Shown here: one piece after another, positions 43,404-52,615 of the stretch
Layout of the letters: every line of letters begins with the position of its first letter
Numbering within the stretch: the stretch's first letter is position 1
NCBI RefSeq assembly: GCF_000381545.1
Contig: NZ_KB906679.1
Coordinates: forward strand, 62,001-126,000
Reading direction: 5' to 3'
From: Rhodonellum psychrophilum GCM71 = DSM 17998
GTDB taxonomy: Bacteria; Bacteroidota; Bacteroidia; Cytophagales; Cyclobacteriaceae
Length of the DNA: 64,000 bases
Translations under genes and position numbers: made by a program
Notes under the pieces: model-generated
Database searches by the model: none
Seen by the model: only the letters and a program-made list of their open reading frames with translations
What the model was told of the DNA's origin: nothing

Positions 43404-44837
43404 ATGAAAAAATTGAACCAATATATCCTTATTGTCCTCTTGGCAGGAATGGTTTCCTGTACAGAAGATTTTGAAGAAATCAATACAGATCCCAACAGAA
43501 TAGAACGGATCAGCCCAGGAACGCTGTTGAATCCCATTTTGTATGGCATTTCAAGTTTCAATACCTCCAGGGCAGATGCATTCACCTTTCAGGTCATGCA
43601 GGTGGCCTTGCCGTTTCCAAATGCATCCGGTGGTGCGCATCGGTATGACATCACCGAAAATGCCGGCAATTCCACTTGGAATACCTATTACAGATGGCTG
43701 ATCAATATCAAGGAAATGCGGGAGGCGGCGATCATAGCGCAGGATCCAAATTATGAAGCAATAGCCCTAACCTTAAATGCTTGGGTCTACAGCCAACTGA
43801 CAGACAGCTTTGGCGAGGTGCCAATGATGGAGGCAAGTGCCGCGGAAGCGGGGATTTTAAGACCCAAATTCAACACCCAGGAAGAAATATACAGCAAGTT
43901 GTTCGAGGACCTTACGCTGGCCAACAGTCTATTTACCACGACCCGGCCAATGGTCTTTGGGGAAGAAATCCTGTTTCAGAACAATGTGAACAAATGGAGG
44001 AAATTCTGCAATTCCTTGCATTTAAGATTGCTTCTTAGGGTTTCGAACAGGCCTGAAATGAACAGTTTTGCAAAAATGGCACAAATCATCAAAGATCCGG
44101 TTGCCTATCCTGTTTTCGAAAACACGGCGGAGTCAGCCATATTAAAAATCACGGGCGTCACGCCCAACCTTTCTCCTTGGGGAAGGGCGATAGATTTCAC
44201 CACTTTCAAGGCTGGATCAGAATTTTTCATTGACAAATTGAACGAGTTGAATGATCCAAGAAGAGCCAAGTTCTTTACCCAGGCAAGGGAATTGGACGGC
44301 ATCACCACCATCGGCTATAAAGGAGTGACCAGCGGATACGATGGTCCGGATAGCCAATTTGGGTTTATCCCCAGCAACCACAATGTCGCCTTGGTACAGG
44401 CACCGATGATTTCTTTGATCCTGACCTATGCAGAGGTTGAATTCATCAAAGCCGAACTGGCCCAAAGAGGACACTTGGATTCAGCGCCCCAAATTCATTT
44501 TGAAAACGCCGTGAAAGCTGCCATGGAACAATGGAGCGTGACAATGGCCGACGGGTATTTTGAAAATCCAAAGGCCGCCTATGATGGAACTTTGGACAGG
44601 ATCATGTTGCAAAAATACATTGGACTTTACTTCAACGATTATCAGCAATGGTTCGAACACCGAAGAACGGGACTTCCAATATTGCCCAAAACGGAAGGGA
44701 TGCTCAATGATCAAAAGCTGCCGGTAAGGTTCCGGTATCCATTGGCTGTCCAGATCAACAACCGTGAAAACTACAATACAGCAGTCGGTAGAATGGGTGC
44801 AGATGACATCAACACCAAGGTTTGGTGGGAAAAATAA
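43404..44837 (+). CDS. SusD-like outer membrane lipoprotein (SusD-like_2 type)
   Basis: A 477-residue lipoprotein, signal YILIVLLAGMVSC with the cysteine lipidated, then TEDFEEINTDPNRIERISPG, which is typical of the SusD-like_2 family. Other markers are NAWVYSQLTDSFGEVPMMEA, WRKFCNSLHLRLLLRVSNRP, and a C-terminal YFNDYQQWFEHRRTGLPIL. It should act as substrate-binding lid for the SusC protein. The downstream phosphoesterase gene hints that the substrate carries a phosphate ester; that is inference. Confidence 0.95.
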   Translation: MKKLNQYILIVLLAGMVSCTEDFEEINTDPNRIERISPGTLLNPILYGISSFNTSRADAFTFQVMQVALPFPNASGGAHRYDITENAGNSTWNTYYRWLINIKEMREAAIIAQDPNYEAIALTLNAWVYSQLTDSFGEVPMMEASAAEAGILRPKFNTQEEIYSKLFEDLTLANSLFTTTRPMVFGEEILFQNNVNKWRKFCNSLHLRLLLRVSNRPEMNSFAKMAQIIKDPVAYPVFENTAESAILKITGVTPNLSPWGRAIDFTTFKAGSEFFIDKLNELNDPRRAKFFTQARELDGITTIGYKGVTSGYDGPDSQFGFIPSNHNVALVQAPMISLILTYAEVEFIKAELAQRGHLDSAPQIHFENAVKAAMEQWSVTMADGYFENPKAAYDGTLDRIMLQKYIGLYFNDYQQWFEHRRTGLPILPKTEGMLNDQKLPVRFRYPLAVQINNRENYNTAVGRMGADDINTKVWWEK

Positions 44838-44851
44838 CTAAAACAAACACA

Positions 44852-46414
44852 ATGAAAAAACAAGTCATTTTATTCAGTCTATTGTGCTTTTCGATGGGCG
44901 GCTATGCCCAGCAGATGGCAACAGGTTATGTCTTTGAAGACCTCAACGGAAATCAAAAAAAGGACAGGCGGGAAAAAGGAATTTCCATGGTTTCAGTATC
45001 CAATGGGGAATTGGTCGTACAGACCGATGCGGCGGGGAAATACAGTATTCCCGTAGGGGAGGACCAGATCATTTTTGTGATCAAACCTGCAGCATTTGAT
45101 TTGCCCCTCAATGCGCAAAACCTTCCACAATTCTATTATATCCACAAACCAGCAGGATCACCGGAATTGAAATATCCTGGATCGAAACCAACCGGTCCAC
45201 TTCCAAAATCGGTGGATTTTGGCTTGGTGCCTTCGGAAAAGGAGGAGAAATTTACGGCCTTGGTTTTCGGAGATCCCCAACCCTATAACTTGGAAGAAGT
45301 AGGCTTTTTTGACAAAGGCATCGTCAAAGAAGTGGAGGGAGTTCAGGGCGTGAAATTCGGGCTTTCTCTGGGAGACTTGGTCGGGGATGATCTATCCCTT
45401 TTTCCACATTATATCGATGCGGTGGCAAAAGTCAATTTGCCTTGGTACAATGTGATGGGCAATCATGACCATAATTTTGATGTGGAAACCGATGCCTTGG
45501 GTGATGAAACGTTTGAGACCTATTTTGGACCAAGTACTTTTTCCTTCAATCAAGGGAAGGTGCATTTTATAGTACTGGAAAATATCCTATATCCTGATCC
45601 AAGGGATGGAGAGGGGTATTGGGGAGGTTTTAGGCCCGACCAAATGGCATTTATCAAAAATGATCTGAAATTTGTGCCAAAAGATCACTTGATCGTATTG
45701 GCCATGCACATCCCATTGTTTGAAGAAGGTGATTCTTTCCGGGACGAGGACATCCTGGAACTCTTCGAATTGTTGGCAGCATATCCGAATACGCTTTCCC
45801 TTTCGGCCCATACCCATTATCAAAGACAGGTCATGTTTGGGGAAGATGCTGGTTGGAAGCAATCCAAACCGCATCATCATTACAATGTGGGCACCACGTC
45901 TGGGGATTGGTACCGAGGTGATCTGAACGAAGAGGGAATCCCCGTCTCCACCATGAGAGATGGAACCCCGAAAGGATATGCTTATTTTGATTTTGATGGA
46001 AATCAGTATAAAATACGCTATCAGGTAGCAGGAAAGAATCCGGAATATCAAATGGAAATCTTTGCGCCCAAGGTACTGGAAAAAGACAAGAGGACCACTT
46101 CAGGGATTTTTGTCAATTTCTTTATGGGCGCTCAAGACGACGAGGTTAAGGTTCGGATCGACAATGGGCCATGGAGAAAAATGACGCACACCATCAGCCC
46201 GGATCCAGCCTATTTGGTGGATATGCTCAAGTGGGATACCACCGAAGAGCTTTTGGAAGGAAAACGGCCCTCCAATGCACAATTGAACCACCATCTTTGG
46301 AGGATTAATGCCCCATCCAATTTGTCGGTTGGAGAGCATTTGATTGAGGTGGAAGCCACAGATATGTTTGGACAAAAACATACAGGGAGCAAGACTTTCA
46401 GGATTTTGGAATAA
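44852..46414 (+). CDS. Secreted calcineurin-like phosphoesterase with N- and C-terminal domains
   Basis: A 520-residue exported enzyme (signal VILFSLLCFSMGGYAQ) from ATG 44852; the earlier ATG at 44822 overlaps the SusD gene. Residues 22-115 form an N-terminal calcineurin-associated beta domain (TGYVFEDLNGNQKKDRREKG). The metallophosphoesterase core has FGDPQPY, SLGDLVGDD, VMGNHDHNF, VLAMHIPLF and SAHTHYQRQ, giving the full set of metal ligands. The last 150 residues are a C-terminal beta-sandwich domain (VRIDNGPWRKMTHTI). It starts 14 bases after the SusD gene, so it belongs to the same operon and probably removes phosphate from the imported or surface-bound substrate. Confidence 0.93.
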   Translation: MKKQVILFSLLCFSMGGYAQQMATGYVFEDLNGNQKKDRREKGISMVSVSNGELVVQTDAAGKYSIPVGEDQIIFVIKPAAFDLPLNAQNLPQFYYIHKPAGSPELKYPGSKPTGPLPKSVDFGLVPSEKEEKFTALVFGDPQPYNLEEVGFFDKGIVKEVEGVQGVKFGLSLGDLVGDDLSLFPHYIDAVAKVNLPWYNVMGNHDHNFDVETDALGDETFETYFGPSTFSFNQGKVHFIVLENILYPDPRDGEGYWGGFRPDQMAFIKNDLKFVPKDHLIVLAMHIPLFEEGDSFRDEDILELFELLAAYPNTLSLSAHTHYQRQVMFGEDAGWKQSKPHHHYNVGTTSGDWYRGDLNEEGIPVSTMRDGTPKGYAYFDFDGNQYKIRYQVAGKNPEYQMEIFAPKVLEKDKRTTSGIFVNFFMGAQDDEVKVRIDNGPWRKMTHTISPDPAYLVDMLKWDTTEELLEGKRPSNAQLNHHLWRINAPSNLSVGEHLIEVEATDMFGQKHTGSKTFRILE

Positions 46415-46436
46415 CCACTGTTTGACCGTGAATGTA

Positions 46437-46474
46437 AAAACCTCTTTCTCCTTCGGTGGAGAAGAGGTTTTTTG
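46437..46474 (+). terminator. Rho-independent terminator after the phosphoesterase gene
   Basis: AACCTCTTTCTCC pairs with GGAGAAGAGGTT across a TTCGGT loop, then T-run. It lies about 23 bases past the stop and closes the SusC/SusD/phosphoesterase operon. Confidence 0.92.
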
Positions 46475-46555
46475 GTTTTGGGGAATTTGAAATTTTTGCT
46501 GGGTATCGGAATTGTTGCGGGTTTCAACCCGATGCAAAACGGGTTAAAATCCGAT

Positions 46556-46650
46556 GAAAAAAGACTTTACAAACCGGAAGAAAATCAGGCAATTTGAAGA
46601 ATTAAGGTGTAATACGGATGTGGTGATGTCAAAAACAAAAGCAATCAATA
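46556..46650. repeat. 170-bp dispersed element, inverted fragment
   Basis: CCGGAAGAAAATCAGGCAAT and GTGATGTCAAAAACAAAAGC are the reverse complement of blocks of the forward element (ATTGCCTGATTTTCTTCCGG compared with TAGTCTGATTTTCTTTCAG; GACATCAC compared with GACTTCACC). The match is diverged, so this is a tentative call. Confidence 0.45.
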
Positions 46651-46669
46651 TATTGAATATAAGTCAACT

Positions 46670-46834
46670 GAACCCGTTTTATGCATGACGAACTCAATTC
46701 AATATTGTAAATTACTGACAATCAATTGTTTGTTGACTATTTTTGACTTCACCCTATTGGAGTCAGGAAATATTCTCCCAATAGGCTGATTTTCTTTCAG
46801 TTTCAATCCCATTTGGAAACCTATTGCATATTCC
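46670..46834. repeat. 170-bp dispersed element, copy 3 (full)
   Basis: GAACCCGTTTTATGCATGAC, TTGACTATTTTTGACTTCAC, CTCCCAATAGGCTGATTTTC and CCCATTTGGAAACCTATTGC occur in the same order and spacing as copy 2, which it matches closely. Confidence 0.85.
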
Positions 46835-47029
46835 ATCTAACTTACCTCAAGTTAGATCCTTTACGTTACTTTTCCGTTGTCTTAGAATTCGGGTTGAATC
46901 AATGAATTTTGAAATGGCATTGCGGGGGTAGGGGACTTAAGGGGAAAGGTATGGCCGCCCAGCCATGTTAAAAACAAAGGCCTGAGAATGAATGCGTAAT
47001 ATGAAGTTGCAGACCTACATAAAATATTC

Positions 47030-49465
47030 TCATGCTTTTTTAAGGATGTTTCGTTTAATGAGTTCGTCTAACAAGGACTGATAATTTTTTTGAAGCAACT
47101 GAACCGCACCGTCCACTATTTCCTGTCTCGCTGGATTGGTGTAGTTCCTGATGAGGTTTTTTATAATGGTGACAGAAGCAGCGGTTGGCTGGGGGGTATA
47201 ATCCCATACTTTTTTAAAAAACATACTCACAGGACTGCTGTCATTTAAAGCATCAGAAAGATTATTGATGGATTGGACCACGGCCTTTCTCATGGCTTCC
47301 AGATTTTTTTCATCCAGTTTTGCATCTCCTCTTAACTGCCATTTATTGCCCATGTTGTTGGTGACAGAAATTCCCCCGCTATAGTTGTTTAATGCATCAT
47401 GGATCAGCTTTACCACCATAGTTTTGCCCATGATGTCGGGTTCTTGCTCCATAATCCCAATTAATAGCTTTGTAAACCGATCAGCAGAATTAATATTGGG
47501 TCGCCAGACACCCCCTAACCTGTCTACAGTTTCATGCTTACTAAATTCATCTTTCAATTTTCCCTGAAAGGATTTACTGGCAATTTTCCCAAACATTTCT
47601 TCACCCTGCTTATTGATTTTACCGGATGAATTCAAAACCAACATTTTAAAATAATTTGATATTTCATCTTTGTTGAAAAGATGGCCTGCAGCAAAAGCAT
47701 CAGTAAGGAAATGATCGCCAAATCCGTTTACCACCAATGCATCATTGATGGCACTGCTATCCATGCCCTTTCTCATGATACTGATTGCCTGGCCGTGATA
47801 TTTTTCCCACTCAGACTTATGATTGGGCTTGGCACTTGAAAAACTGGCAATGTAAGTGCTATTGGAAGGCGCAAAATGGGCAAAATTGTCTTCGGCAAGC
47901 TTTAGATAGCGGCCGGAAGTTGCTTGTTGCCAATCACTGTCTTCCGGGTTAGCACCAACGGGGCTACCCTTTAGTTTGCCTTCATAGTACCGCTTACTTT
48001 TATCAATCAGGGCCTTCAATTTGACCAGTTCGCTTGCACTTGCCTTGGCCATTTTATCATAATCCTCATAAAAATCTCCCATGGCAATTAACTCCGCATA
48101 GGTGAAATCCACTCCCTTAATAGGAATATTGTATGTTGGAGTCACGGGAAATGCCGAAACCAGACCAGCAAGCACATGTTCACCGGTGTCATATTTGGCC
48201 TTGCTATATCGGCCAGTTAAGGAAAGGGATTTTCCTGAAACCAAGGAAACCGAATCAATTCTCAGGCTTGCATTTCCTTCTATTTTAGGTTCACTATCAA
48301 CAAGTAATCGGTTGATATGGGGTTCAAGTGCCGCTTTTATGACTACTCCTGGAATAGGCCAAATTACTTTTATATTGGAGATGGTATGGGTGATCAATTT
48401 TACCGAATCATTGTAAGCGGTTTTGACTGCGCTTTCAAAAGTATCCCCACGAAGCCAATTTTGCCAAAACTTTGACATCATGGGTTCTGGGATATAATTA
48501 TTGCGGATGGATCCTGCCACCGCTTTGGCCCCCACATAAAGCCAATCATCATTCAATCCTGAACCCACACAGTTCATCATATAAACCACTCTCAAAGGTA
48601 AGGGGCTGCCATAGGAGTTCCTGATATTTTGGAGATCGCGATCACTGATGCTTATGCCTTGATACCCACTGAAGGATGAGGCATTCCCATGGGCCAGCGT
48701 AAAGACATCTATGATGTAACCTTTTTGGGACAAATCAATCAAAGTAACTTTAAGGTTCTCATAGGTAGCTTTGCCATCTTCCAGAATAATTACTTCCTGG
48801 TATTTTTTGCCTTTTGCCTCTTTGAATTTGTTCAGCCATTTTACAAATTCCTCTGAGACATAGTCAATTATTTTTTCAAGGCCTTCCTGAACCAATTTCC
48901 CGACACTGTTTTCCCATTGAAAAGGCAAAGCACCCGTGTTTTCCATAAATACCACCAAGGCAGTTTTGGCTGAGGACATGCTTTGTGCCATTGTTTTTGG
49001 TGCGGCACTTATTTTACTATTGAGTAAAGCAGTTTCAAAATCATCTTTGAATTTTAAACCGACCTGACTCTTGAATCCCAAAAAAGCATTTTTCTTTCTA
49101 AGTTCATGATAGCCATTCTGGACAATTTCCGATGTCAGCCAGCTGACCGAAGGTTTTTCATCAGGAGGAAACGGGATAAGGTTCGTGTTGATTTCTTTGA
49201 TGGCATAAAAAAGACATTCTGCTGCAATTTCCCGAAGTTCATCTGAAATTTGGTTTTCGCTTATATTTCTGTTGAAAAAAAAATCAAGTATTTCTACGAT
49301 AAAAACATCCTCATCAACGATACGGTTGCTGATTCTACCTATTTCTTCTTCAATCTCACGAAAGGAAGCACTTTCTGAAACATTCGATTTATCCCTGGTC
49401 GGTTTTTCCTGCCGCTTAAACTCCTTCAGATTTTCTTGCAACATCAAAATTCTATTCCCTTTCAT
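47030..49465 (-). CDS. Caspase/clostripain-like protease fused to a zinc-phospholipase-C-like domain
   Basis: An 811-residue protein with no signal peptide, the last gene of the minus-strand cluster. Residues 165-340 look like a caspase-fold peptidase: a strand ALVVFMENTG, another with IIDVFTLAHGNAS holding the putative catalytic H259, and VVYMMNCVGSGL holding C299. The H-G then x-C order at the ends of two adjacent strands is the mark of that fold. The second half (450-760) resembles zinc-dependent phospholipase C or S1/P1 nuclease folds: NFAHFAPSN and GFGDHFLTDAFAAGH supply H530, H585, D589 and H594 as probable metal ligands. Both assignments come from motif reading. A fusion of a cysteine protease with a lipase-like domain would suit an effector protein. 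Confidence 0.6.
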   Translation of the reverse strand: MKGNRILMLQENLKEFKRQEKPTRDKSNVSESASFREIEEEIGRISNRIVDEDVFIVEILDFFFNRNISENQISDELREIAAECLFYAIKEINTNLIPFPPDEKPSVSWLTSEIVQNGYHELRKKNAFLGFKSQVGLKFKDDFETALLNSKISAAPKTMAQSMSSAKTALVVFMENTGALPFQWENSVGKLVQEGLEKIIDYVSEEFVKWLNKFKEAKGKKYQEVIILEDGKATYENLKVTLIDLSQKGYIIDVFTLAHGNASSFSGYQGISISDRDLQNIRNSYGSPLPLRVVYMMNCVGSGLNDDWLYVGAKAVAGSIRNNYIPEPMMSKFWQNWLRGDTFESAVKTAYNDSVKLITHTISNIKVIWPIPGVVIKAALEPHINRLLVDSEPKIEGNASLRIDSVSLVSGKSLSLTGRYSKAKYDTGEHVLAGLVSAFPVTPTYNIPIKGVDFTYAELIAMGDFYEDYDKMAKASASELVKLKALIDKSKRYYEGKLKGSPVGANPEDSDWQQATSGRYLKLAEDNFAHFAPSNSTYIASFSSAKPNHKSEWEKYHGQAISIMRKGMDSSAINDALVVNGFGDHFLTDAFAAGHLFNKDEISNYFKMLVLNSSGKINKQGEEMFGKIASKSFQGKLKDEFSKHETVDRLGGVWRPNINSADRFTKLLIGIMEQEPDIMGKTMVVKLIHDALNNYSGGISVTNNMGNKWQLRGDAKLDEKNLEAMRKAVVQSINNLSDALNDSSPVSMFFKKVWDYTPQPTAASVTIIKNLIRNYTNPARQEIVDGAVQLLQKNYQSLLDELIKRNILKKA

Positions 49466-49574
49466 AACCTTAAAATTTAGACTAATGGACAGCCAAAAGA
49501 AAAAACCTATTTATCTGGAATCGATCCGCTCGGCCATTTTCATGAGTGATAAGAAAACTCGATAATTTTTGCTT

Positions 49575-50342
49575 TTAGGGGTTTCCAAGATGTTCCAGCA
49601 GATATTTTTTTTGATCCGGTGGCAATGCTGGTACAGTATAGTTTCTGTCACTGTATTTCTTGACATAGTCCTCAGATTTTCCAGGAATTAAAAAATCCGT
49701 AAAGGAAACGCTTTTTACTTGATGCCGGTTAAACTTCAAGCCTCCAAATGCATTGATTTCAAATTCCCCCTGAAATTCAAATTGGCCATTTCCCATAGGG
49801 TCATAAGTGCCATCATAGGCAAATACAATCGGCCATTCCCTGGGATCTTTCATTTGATCCGGTGGGATTTTATTCAATCTGTTAAAGCTTACGTTTAGTG
49901 AGGATTTGGTAAAGGCGGTGGTATGGGTTAGGTTTCGGCGAACATAAGCCCCTCCGATTTCGCCATAGTCATTTCCTTCCCAGGACACTTCAATGAGGGC
50001 AGCAGCACTTGAAGCCAAAGCTCCTCCACTTAGCCAGATGAGTGGAAAGGTATAGGGTCTTTTTGGCCTTCCCTGTAGTTTTTGTTTTGCCTGAGCGGTC
50101 AATAAACGTTCAGCATTGTCGGAGACAATGGTTAGATTCCCGGACTTTGTAACAGCTGGCGATAGCAGAGAAATCCCGGATAAACCTAAACCCGCCGCTT
50201 CAACTGCAGTCAGGCCGGCAATACCAAACAAGGCCGGTGCAGCTTTGGTTTGTGAATATCCGTTTGACACTGCCGGACGTTTCTTTCTTTTCCAGCCACT
50301 GAAATCATTTATTTCTTTCCTTAGAGCGATTATCCTGTTCAT
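49575..50342 (-). CDS. Hypothetical cluster protein with hydrophobic segments and YSQ-K-APAL motif
   Basis: A 255-residue protein without a standard signal peptide. After a basic start (MNRIIALRKEINDFSGWKRK) it has SNGYSQTKAAPALFGIAG followed by a hydrophobic, glycine-rich stretch to about residue 62, and a second one near 102-118 (LIWLSGGALASSAAALIEV). The C-terminal half is beta-rich (FAYDGTYDPMGNGQFEFQG). The YSQ-x-K-x-APAL motif also occurs in the 760-residue protein of the cluster, in each case just before a hydrophobic stretch. I recognise no family. Its gene lies one base after the end of the next upstream gene, so it is co-translated. Confidence 0.75.
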   Translation of the reverse strand: MNRIIALRKEINDFSGWKRKKRPAVSNGYSQTKAAPALFGIAGLTAVEAAGLGLSGISLLSPAVTKSGNLTIVSDNAERLLTAQAKQKLQGRPKRPYTFPLIWLSGGALASSAAALIEVSWEGNDYGEIGGAYVRRNLTHTTAFTKSSLNVSFNRLNKIPPDQMKDPREWPIVFAYDGTYDPMGNGQFEFQGEFEINAFGGLKFNRHQVKSVSFTDFLIPGKSEDYVKKYSDRNYTVPALPPDQKKYLLEHLGNP

Positions 50343-50343
50343 C

Positions 50344-51873
50344 TTAATTTTGTTTTAAGTGGCCTAAATACTGTAAAGGGTTGTTTGGTTTTTCCAATGG
50401 ATCAATAAGAGTTGAATCCTTCTCATTTTTTACCAGGGCAAGAAAATGAAGGTCAAAGTTTCCAAAAGCATTCAAAATCATCCTTGCACAGCTGAAGGTT
50501 TCATTGTCGTTGCCTAAGTATATTTTTCCGTTGTAAAGCTGGCATTTATTGGATTGATCAGATGGTAGCTTTTCACAAACCGAAGGATGTATGCCAACAT
50601 GTGGATAGTATAAATGGACTAGATCCCCTTTATCCTTTTCTTGATTCATGGTTTCCAAAACTTTTTCCACTACATTTTTTCCATTCTCTTCAGTGATGGA
50701 TTTGGCCCTCAGTGCAGCAACCACCTCACTTTCTCCCAAAATTTCTGATAAATCCCTCTCCATTGGGATATGATCATTTGTTGCATAAATTATTTTCCCA
50801 TTTCCATCATACACTCCTCCATAACAAAGTTTATTGCTAATATCTGGTTGATTCTGTGTCGGGGTAAAAAGAATCAAATCTGCAGGTTGCAGTTTATCTT
50901 CTTTGATTGATTGTCCTCCATTGGAAGTGTCCAGTGCAGTTTCAGGATTGAACATTCCTTTATCAGATGTTGGAAGCTCCTCCTCAACAATTTCCGCATC
51001 CTGTGTTGTGTTTTCTCTCTTCTTATCATGGATGTTTTTGATTTCCTCCTCTTCAATGTCTTTTTCCAAAAGATCAAATCTGGTTTCCATGGCAATGGAT
51101 CCAAGATCATAAGAATTGGCATACCTCATGCTTTGGGCAATTTTCTCGAATATTTGATGTTCATTTTTTTCAGGATCATAAGTGGACTCAATTTTTTCAG
51201 GGAATTTATTTAATTGGGAAGTACCTTCAGTATCTTTTTGCCTGAGGATTTCAGTGGGAGAAATCTCTTTCCTGCTTATCGTTTTCTTTTGGGTTGGATC
51301 AAAAATCTTTTCCCCTTGCAAAATGGCCTTGATGTCATTGGCCAGTTCTTCATTGCTCACTTCGAAAGAAGAGGGATTGTGCTCATTTTCAGGGCTTTCT
51401 TTTCCATGTGCCTCAGTTCCTTCGTCTTTTTGGATGTCTTTTGAGGTGTTTTCAACATCCTCTTTCATCATGGGATCAGTATTGTTTCCAGGATTTTCAT
51501 TCTTTTTTTCACCATTTTGAGGTTCTTTTGAAGGCTGTGTCGAAACCACTCTCTCTAATATTTCCTCCTCTTCTTCCGTTCCCAAAACCTCCGCATAACG
51601 GGTATCTTCTTTTTCTTGATCAAAGGATTCTACATAAAAAGCCTCGCTTTGAAGTCCGTCCTCAAAGCTCAACTGAACAGCGGGATTTCCGTTTCTGTAT
51701 CCATCATAGATGGATTGTGGATATAAATCTAAGCTATAGGAAAGATTGATGGACAGGCCTTCGTCAAAACGGGTTCCCTTAACCTGAATTGTTTTTTTTT
51801 CCTTTTTTGCCTGTGGCCTATACTTTTTGAATTCTTCTGCGAGTTCAAAAAGTTTTCCTTTGTTCTCTTTCAT
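50344..51873 (-). CDS. Cluster protein with long acidic linker and permuted NlpC/P60-like domain
   Basis: A 509-residue cytosolic protein. Residues 1-90 form a small folded part. Residues 95-325 are a low-complexity acidic linker rich in E, K, S and N. The last 180 residues resemble the permuted NlpC/P60 (YiiX/YebB) fold: LQPADLILFTP as first strand, CYGGVYDGNGKIIYATND where active members read HVGIY, and ETFSCARMILNAFG holding the likely catalytic C462. The usual histidine seems replaced by tyrosine 351. However, YYPHVGIHPSVCEK at 422-435 offers another HVGI, so activity is uncertain. Its start overlaps the trypco2 gene by 29 bases. Confidence 0.62.
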   Translation of the reverse strand: MKENKGKLFELAEEFKKYRPQAKKEKKTIQVKGTRFDEGLSINLSYSLDLYPQSIYDGYRNGNPAVQLSFEDGLQSEAFYVESFDQEKEDTRYAEVLGTEEEEEILERVVSTQPSKEPQNGEKKNENPGNNTDPMMKEDVENTSKDIQKDEGTEAHGKESPENEHNPSSFEVSNEELANDIKAILQGEKIFDPTQKKTISRKEISPTEILRQKDTEGTSQLNKFPEKIESTYDPEKNEHQIFEKIAQSMRYANSYDLGSIAMETRFDLLEKDIEEEEIKNIHDKKRENTTQDAEIVEEELPTSDKGMFNPETALDTSNGGQSIKEDKLQPADLILFTPTQNQPDISNKLCYGGVYDGNGKIIYATNDHIPMERDLSEILGESEVVAALRAKSITEENGKNVVEKVLETMNQEKDKGDLVHLYYPHVGIHPSVCEKLPSDQSNKCQLYNGKIYLGNDNETFSCARMILNAFGNFDLHFLALVKNEKDSTLIDPLEKPNNPLQYLGHLKQN

Positions 51874-52615
51874 TGTCTTGCTGATTTATGTCGATTTTAA
51901 AAATAGCAAAGGGGTCAAGGGTCATCACCAATTCGTTTTTCCCTTTTTTCAAGGTGTCTGGACCCACCTCGATTTCGAGTTTCCTGTTGTCTGAGGTGAG
52001 CACATGGACCAGCTTGTTGTTAACCACCGCAACCGGTTCAAATCCAGCATCCAAATGGAGATTGTTTCCATCCACAATGATGATTGGTTTTGCCCCTGAC
52101 ATATTGAGACTTACTTTTCCCACCGACGGGGGAGTGCTGTGCCTTTTTGATTTTTTGATGATGTCTGCAAGGTTTTTATAGGAAATCTTGTTGTTGCTGA
52201 CATTGGCTATATCTACATTTTTATTTTCAAGTTTCTCCAGATCATTCACTGAGGTAACCCCCATTTTTCTTAATGATTTCCTTGTTTCATTGTCCACATC
52301 GATTTTATCGATAGTTATGGCATCCTTTGAAACAGGTTCTCTCGTGGTCTGCCGTATTTGTTGATCCGTAATAGACCCCAATTGAATTGACAATCGGGAA
52401 GCACCGCTCTGTCCAGGCTGCGCGGTAATAAATTTTACCTCATCACCATTATATGTGGGGAAAAGATGCAGGTCCAAGCCAACATCTTTTACGGTATAGG
52501 TCAAAGGCTTATTGATTGCCTTAATGGCCAATGTTTCCCTTGCCTTATCAAGTTCCACTACCAATGAATCAATAAATGATTCCAAGTTCCACATTGCATT
52601 AGAGACTGTCGCCAT
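51845..52615 (-). CDS. Trypco2-domain protein with HhH-like motif
   Basis: A 256-residue cytosolic protein. Residues 8-92 match, from memory, the trypsin-co-occurring domain 2 (trypco2): LESFIDSLVVELDKARETLA, YTVKDVGLDLHLFPT and SRLSIQLGSITDQQI. In published analyses trypco domains accompany proteases in bacterial conflict systems. Residues 110-135 resemble a helix-hairpin-helix: TRKSLRKMGVTSVNDLEKLE. The C-terminal 85 residues form a beta-sandwich (KPIIIVDGNNLHLDAGFEPV). It overlaps the next gene by 29 bases and its own start overlaps the preceding gene by 17, so it is deeply embedded in the operon. Confidence 0.68.
   Translation of the reverse strand: MATVSNAMWNLESFIDSLVVELDKARETLAIKAINKPLTYTVKDVGLDLHLFPTYNGDEVKFITAQPGQSGASRLSIQLGSITDQQIRQTTREPVSKDAITIDKIDVDNETRKSLRKMGVTSVNDLEKLENKNVDIANVSNNKISYKNLADIIKKSKRHSTPPSVGKVSLNMSGAKPIIIVDGNNLHLDAGFEPVAVVNNKLVHVLTSDNRKLEIEVGPDTLKKGKNELVMTLDPFAIFKIDINQQDNEREQRKTF

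Larger units (their letters stand above)
46475..47029. other. Intergenic region with dispersed element copies
   Basis: About 555 bases at the 3' border of the multi-protease cluster. It holds an inverted fragment and a full forward copy of the 170-bp dispersed element. No gene is supported. Confidence 0.6.
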
